DNA of 43,856 nucleotides from an uncultured Prevotellaceae bacterium (GTDB lineage: Bacteria; Bacteroidota; Bacteroidia; Bacteroidales; Muribaculaceae), in the NCBI GenBank assembly GCA_937898675.1, contig CALEJB010000048.1, positions 1-43,856 on the forward strand. The letters run 5' to 3'. This document shows positions 42,988 through 43,856 of this stretch, in pieces. The stretch's first letter is position 1; every line of letters starts with the position of its first letter. The notes beneath the pieces were generated by a model that saw only the letters and a program-made list of their open reading frames with translations, was not told the DNA's origin and ran no database searches. The translations under genes were made by a program, and so were the position numbers.

Positions 42988-43707
42988 ATGAAACATTACA
43001 CATTCATATCTGTGATTTTAACGGCCATGTTCGCTCTGGCAGCACATGCCCAGACGCCCGCCACCGGCGACCGCTTCTTTGACGGCCGCGTGCTCTACAC
43101 CGTGCAGCAGGTGCGCAACGGGGCTTTCATTTACATGACTGGCGAGGATGTCGTCGGCAATTACTACGAGATGACGCTCCACAAGGTCCACGGCAAGAAA
43201 GGCGAGTTCACGCTCGAGCCCAGTGCCCAGGCCGACGAGCCGCCCATCCCGCATGCCGAGTTTGGCTGGCGCGTCCAGTATGTGCGCAACGACGGCATGA
43301 ACTTTCTTGCCGTGCGCAATCCCAAGAGCGGCGAGGCGATGCACATCATGGTGCTCACTCCCGACAACCTGGCCGACTGCATGGGCCAGGAGCAATACAT
43401 GGAGGTTGAGGAAGACCCTCTGCAACTCGTGTGCAACGCGCTGCTCAACACCACTTACCTGCAACGCATCCCGCGCCCGCAGCTGCGCCTGATGCGCAAC
43501 GCCATCCTTGCCCATCACGGTTACCGCTTCGAGAGCAAGGAACTGCAGGGATTTTTCAACGCCCAGGAGTGGTACACTCCCGCCAAGAGCAACAAGGGCA
43601 TCAAACTCAGCATCATTGAGCAGACCAACATGGAACTCATCAAGAGCGAGGAGGCTCTGCCCATTGGCGACCATGCGGCGGACAATGCCCCCGAGGCCGT
43701 GGGATAA
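42988..43707 (+). CDS. secreted YARHG-domain protein
   Basis: A 239-residue protein with a signal peptide MKHYTFISVILTAMFALAAHA. The central part (residues ~25-140) is beta-rich and unrecognised. The C-terminal ~65 residues match the YARHG domain: RLMRNAILAHHGYRFESKEL, FFNAQEWYTPAKSNKG and LSIIEQTNMELIKSEE. The signature Tyr-Ala-Arg-His-Gly reads LAHHG here. The domain is thought to be extracellular in bacteria, often near peptidases; its function is unknown. It has its own promoter. Confidence 0.8.
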   Translation: MKHYTFISVILTAMFALAAHAQTPATGDRFFDGRVLYTVQQVRNGAFIYMTGEDVVGNYYEMTLHKVHGKKGEFTLEPSAQADEPPIPHAEFGWRVQYVRNDGMNFLAVRNPKSGEAMHIMVLTPDNLADCMGQEQYMEVEEDPLQLVCNALLNTTYLQRIPRPQLRLMRNAILAHHGYRFESKELQGFFNAQEWYTPAKSNKGIKLSIIEQTNMELIKSEEALPIGDHAADNAPEAVG

Positions 43708-43719
43708 CCCCCAGGCTAA

Positions 43720-43801
43720 AAGATGCTCGTTGGGCGGGAAAGCGCTGAAGGCGCGCCCTGTGAGCTGTAACCGGGGCTGAGCGAGCCTGAGGCGAGCGAG
43801 G
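43720..43801. repeat. possible GC-rich intergenic repeat element
   Basis: About 80 bases with small palindromic pieces (GGGCG...CGCGCCC; AGCGAGCCTGAGGCGAGCGAGGCC) and no coding signal, running straight into the heptamer array. It looks like a dispersed intergenic element of the kind seen in Bacteroidales; a second copy is not present in this window, so this is uncertain. Confidence 0.3.
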
Positions 43802-43856
43802 CCTAACTCCTAACTCCTAACTCCTAACTCCTAACTCCTAACTCCTAACTCCTAAC
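43802..43856 (+). repeat. AACTCCT heptanucleotide tandem array (reaches window edge)
   Basis: At least seven perfect consecutive copies of the heptamer CTAACTC/AACTCCT, continuing to the last base of the window, so the full length is unknown. Single or few-unit relatives lie at 3757, 7763, 15201, 40685, 41831 and 42868. Confidence 0.9.

Overview
The window looks like chromosomal DNA of a Bacteroidales bacterium, most plausibly a gut Muribaculaceae or Prevotellaceae member. Three things point there. Most genes are preceded by the Bacteroidetes promoter pattern TTTG-N19-23-TAnnTTTG. Start codons lie in AT-rich leaders without clear Shine-Dalgarno sequences. The gene families are typical of the order: C10 proteases with dockerin-like tails, HU paralogues including an HU-membrane-LysM fusion, and a fused FtcD. 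The family assignment is inference. No rRNA, tRNA, CRISPR array, IS element or phage gene was seen.

Layout. Positions 1-4.3 kb (minus strand) hold a partial RelA/SpoT gene cut by the window edge, a secreted esterase with a short SMP-30-like tail, an NlpC/P60 endopeptidase and a Rieske-like lipoprotein with unusual ligands. Positions 4.3-8.4 kb (plus) hold a family 2 glycosyltransferase, penicillin-binding protein 1A and a lipoprotein esterase. Positions 8.5-15.1 kb (minus) are a compact histidine-utilisation operon, ftcD-hutU-hutH-hutI, behind one strong promoter. It converts histidine to glutamate and passes the formimino carbon to tetrahydrofolate. Positions 15.3-20.2 kb (minus) hold an M13 metallopeptidase without a signal peptide and an operon of a cation diffusion facilitator, an ABC ATPase and an FtsX/MacB-like permease. 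Positions 20.4-26.5 kb (plus) hold two tandem paralogous C10 cysteine proteases, each with its own strong promoter, Ig-like repeats and a dockerin-like C terminus.

Positions 26.6-31.6 kb (minus) are an operon tsaC - polyprenyl glycosylphosphotransferase - CLC channel - fmt. Positions 31.6-32.8 kb are a decayed stretch of gene remnants. Positions 32.8-34.6 kb hold glnS, divergent from a membrane acyltransferase that ends at 35.8 kb. Positions 35.9-37.2 kb (minus) hold a D-2-hydroxyacid dehydrogenase translationally coupled to a small PAS protein. This unit shares a back-to-back overlapping promoter with an HU / HU-membrane fusion pair (37.3-38.8 kb, plus). Positions 38.9-42.9 kb (plus) are a tightly overlapping sugar operon: rmlA, two FdtA-type ketoisomerase paralogues (one lacking a catalytic His), an FdtB-type aminotransferase and an SGNH-like membrane protein. 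It probably makes a 3-amino-3,6-dideoxyhexose for surface glycan. The window ends with a YARHG-domain secreted protein and a heptanucleotide (AACTCCT) tandem array; degenerate units of the same repeat lie at several gene ends elsewhere.

The most interesting items are the HU-membrane-LysM fusion with its shared promoter, the dispersed AACTCCT repeat that makes up gene termini, the mismatched FdtA pair, the Rieske-like lipoprotein with altered ligands, the CDF-ABC operon, and the C10 proteases with near-identical internal repeats.
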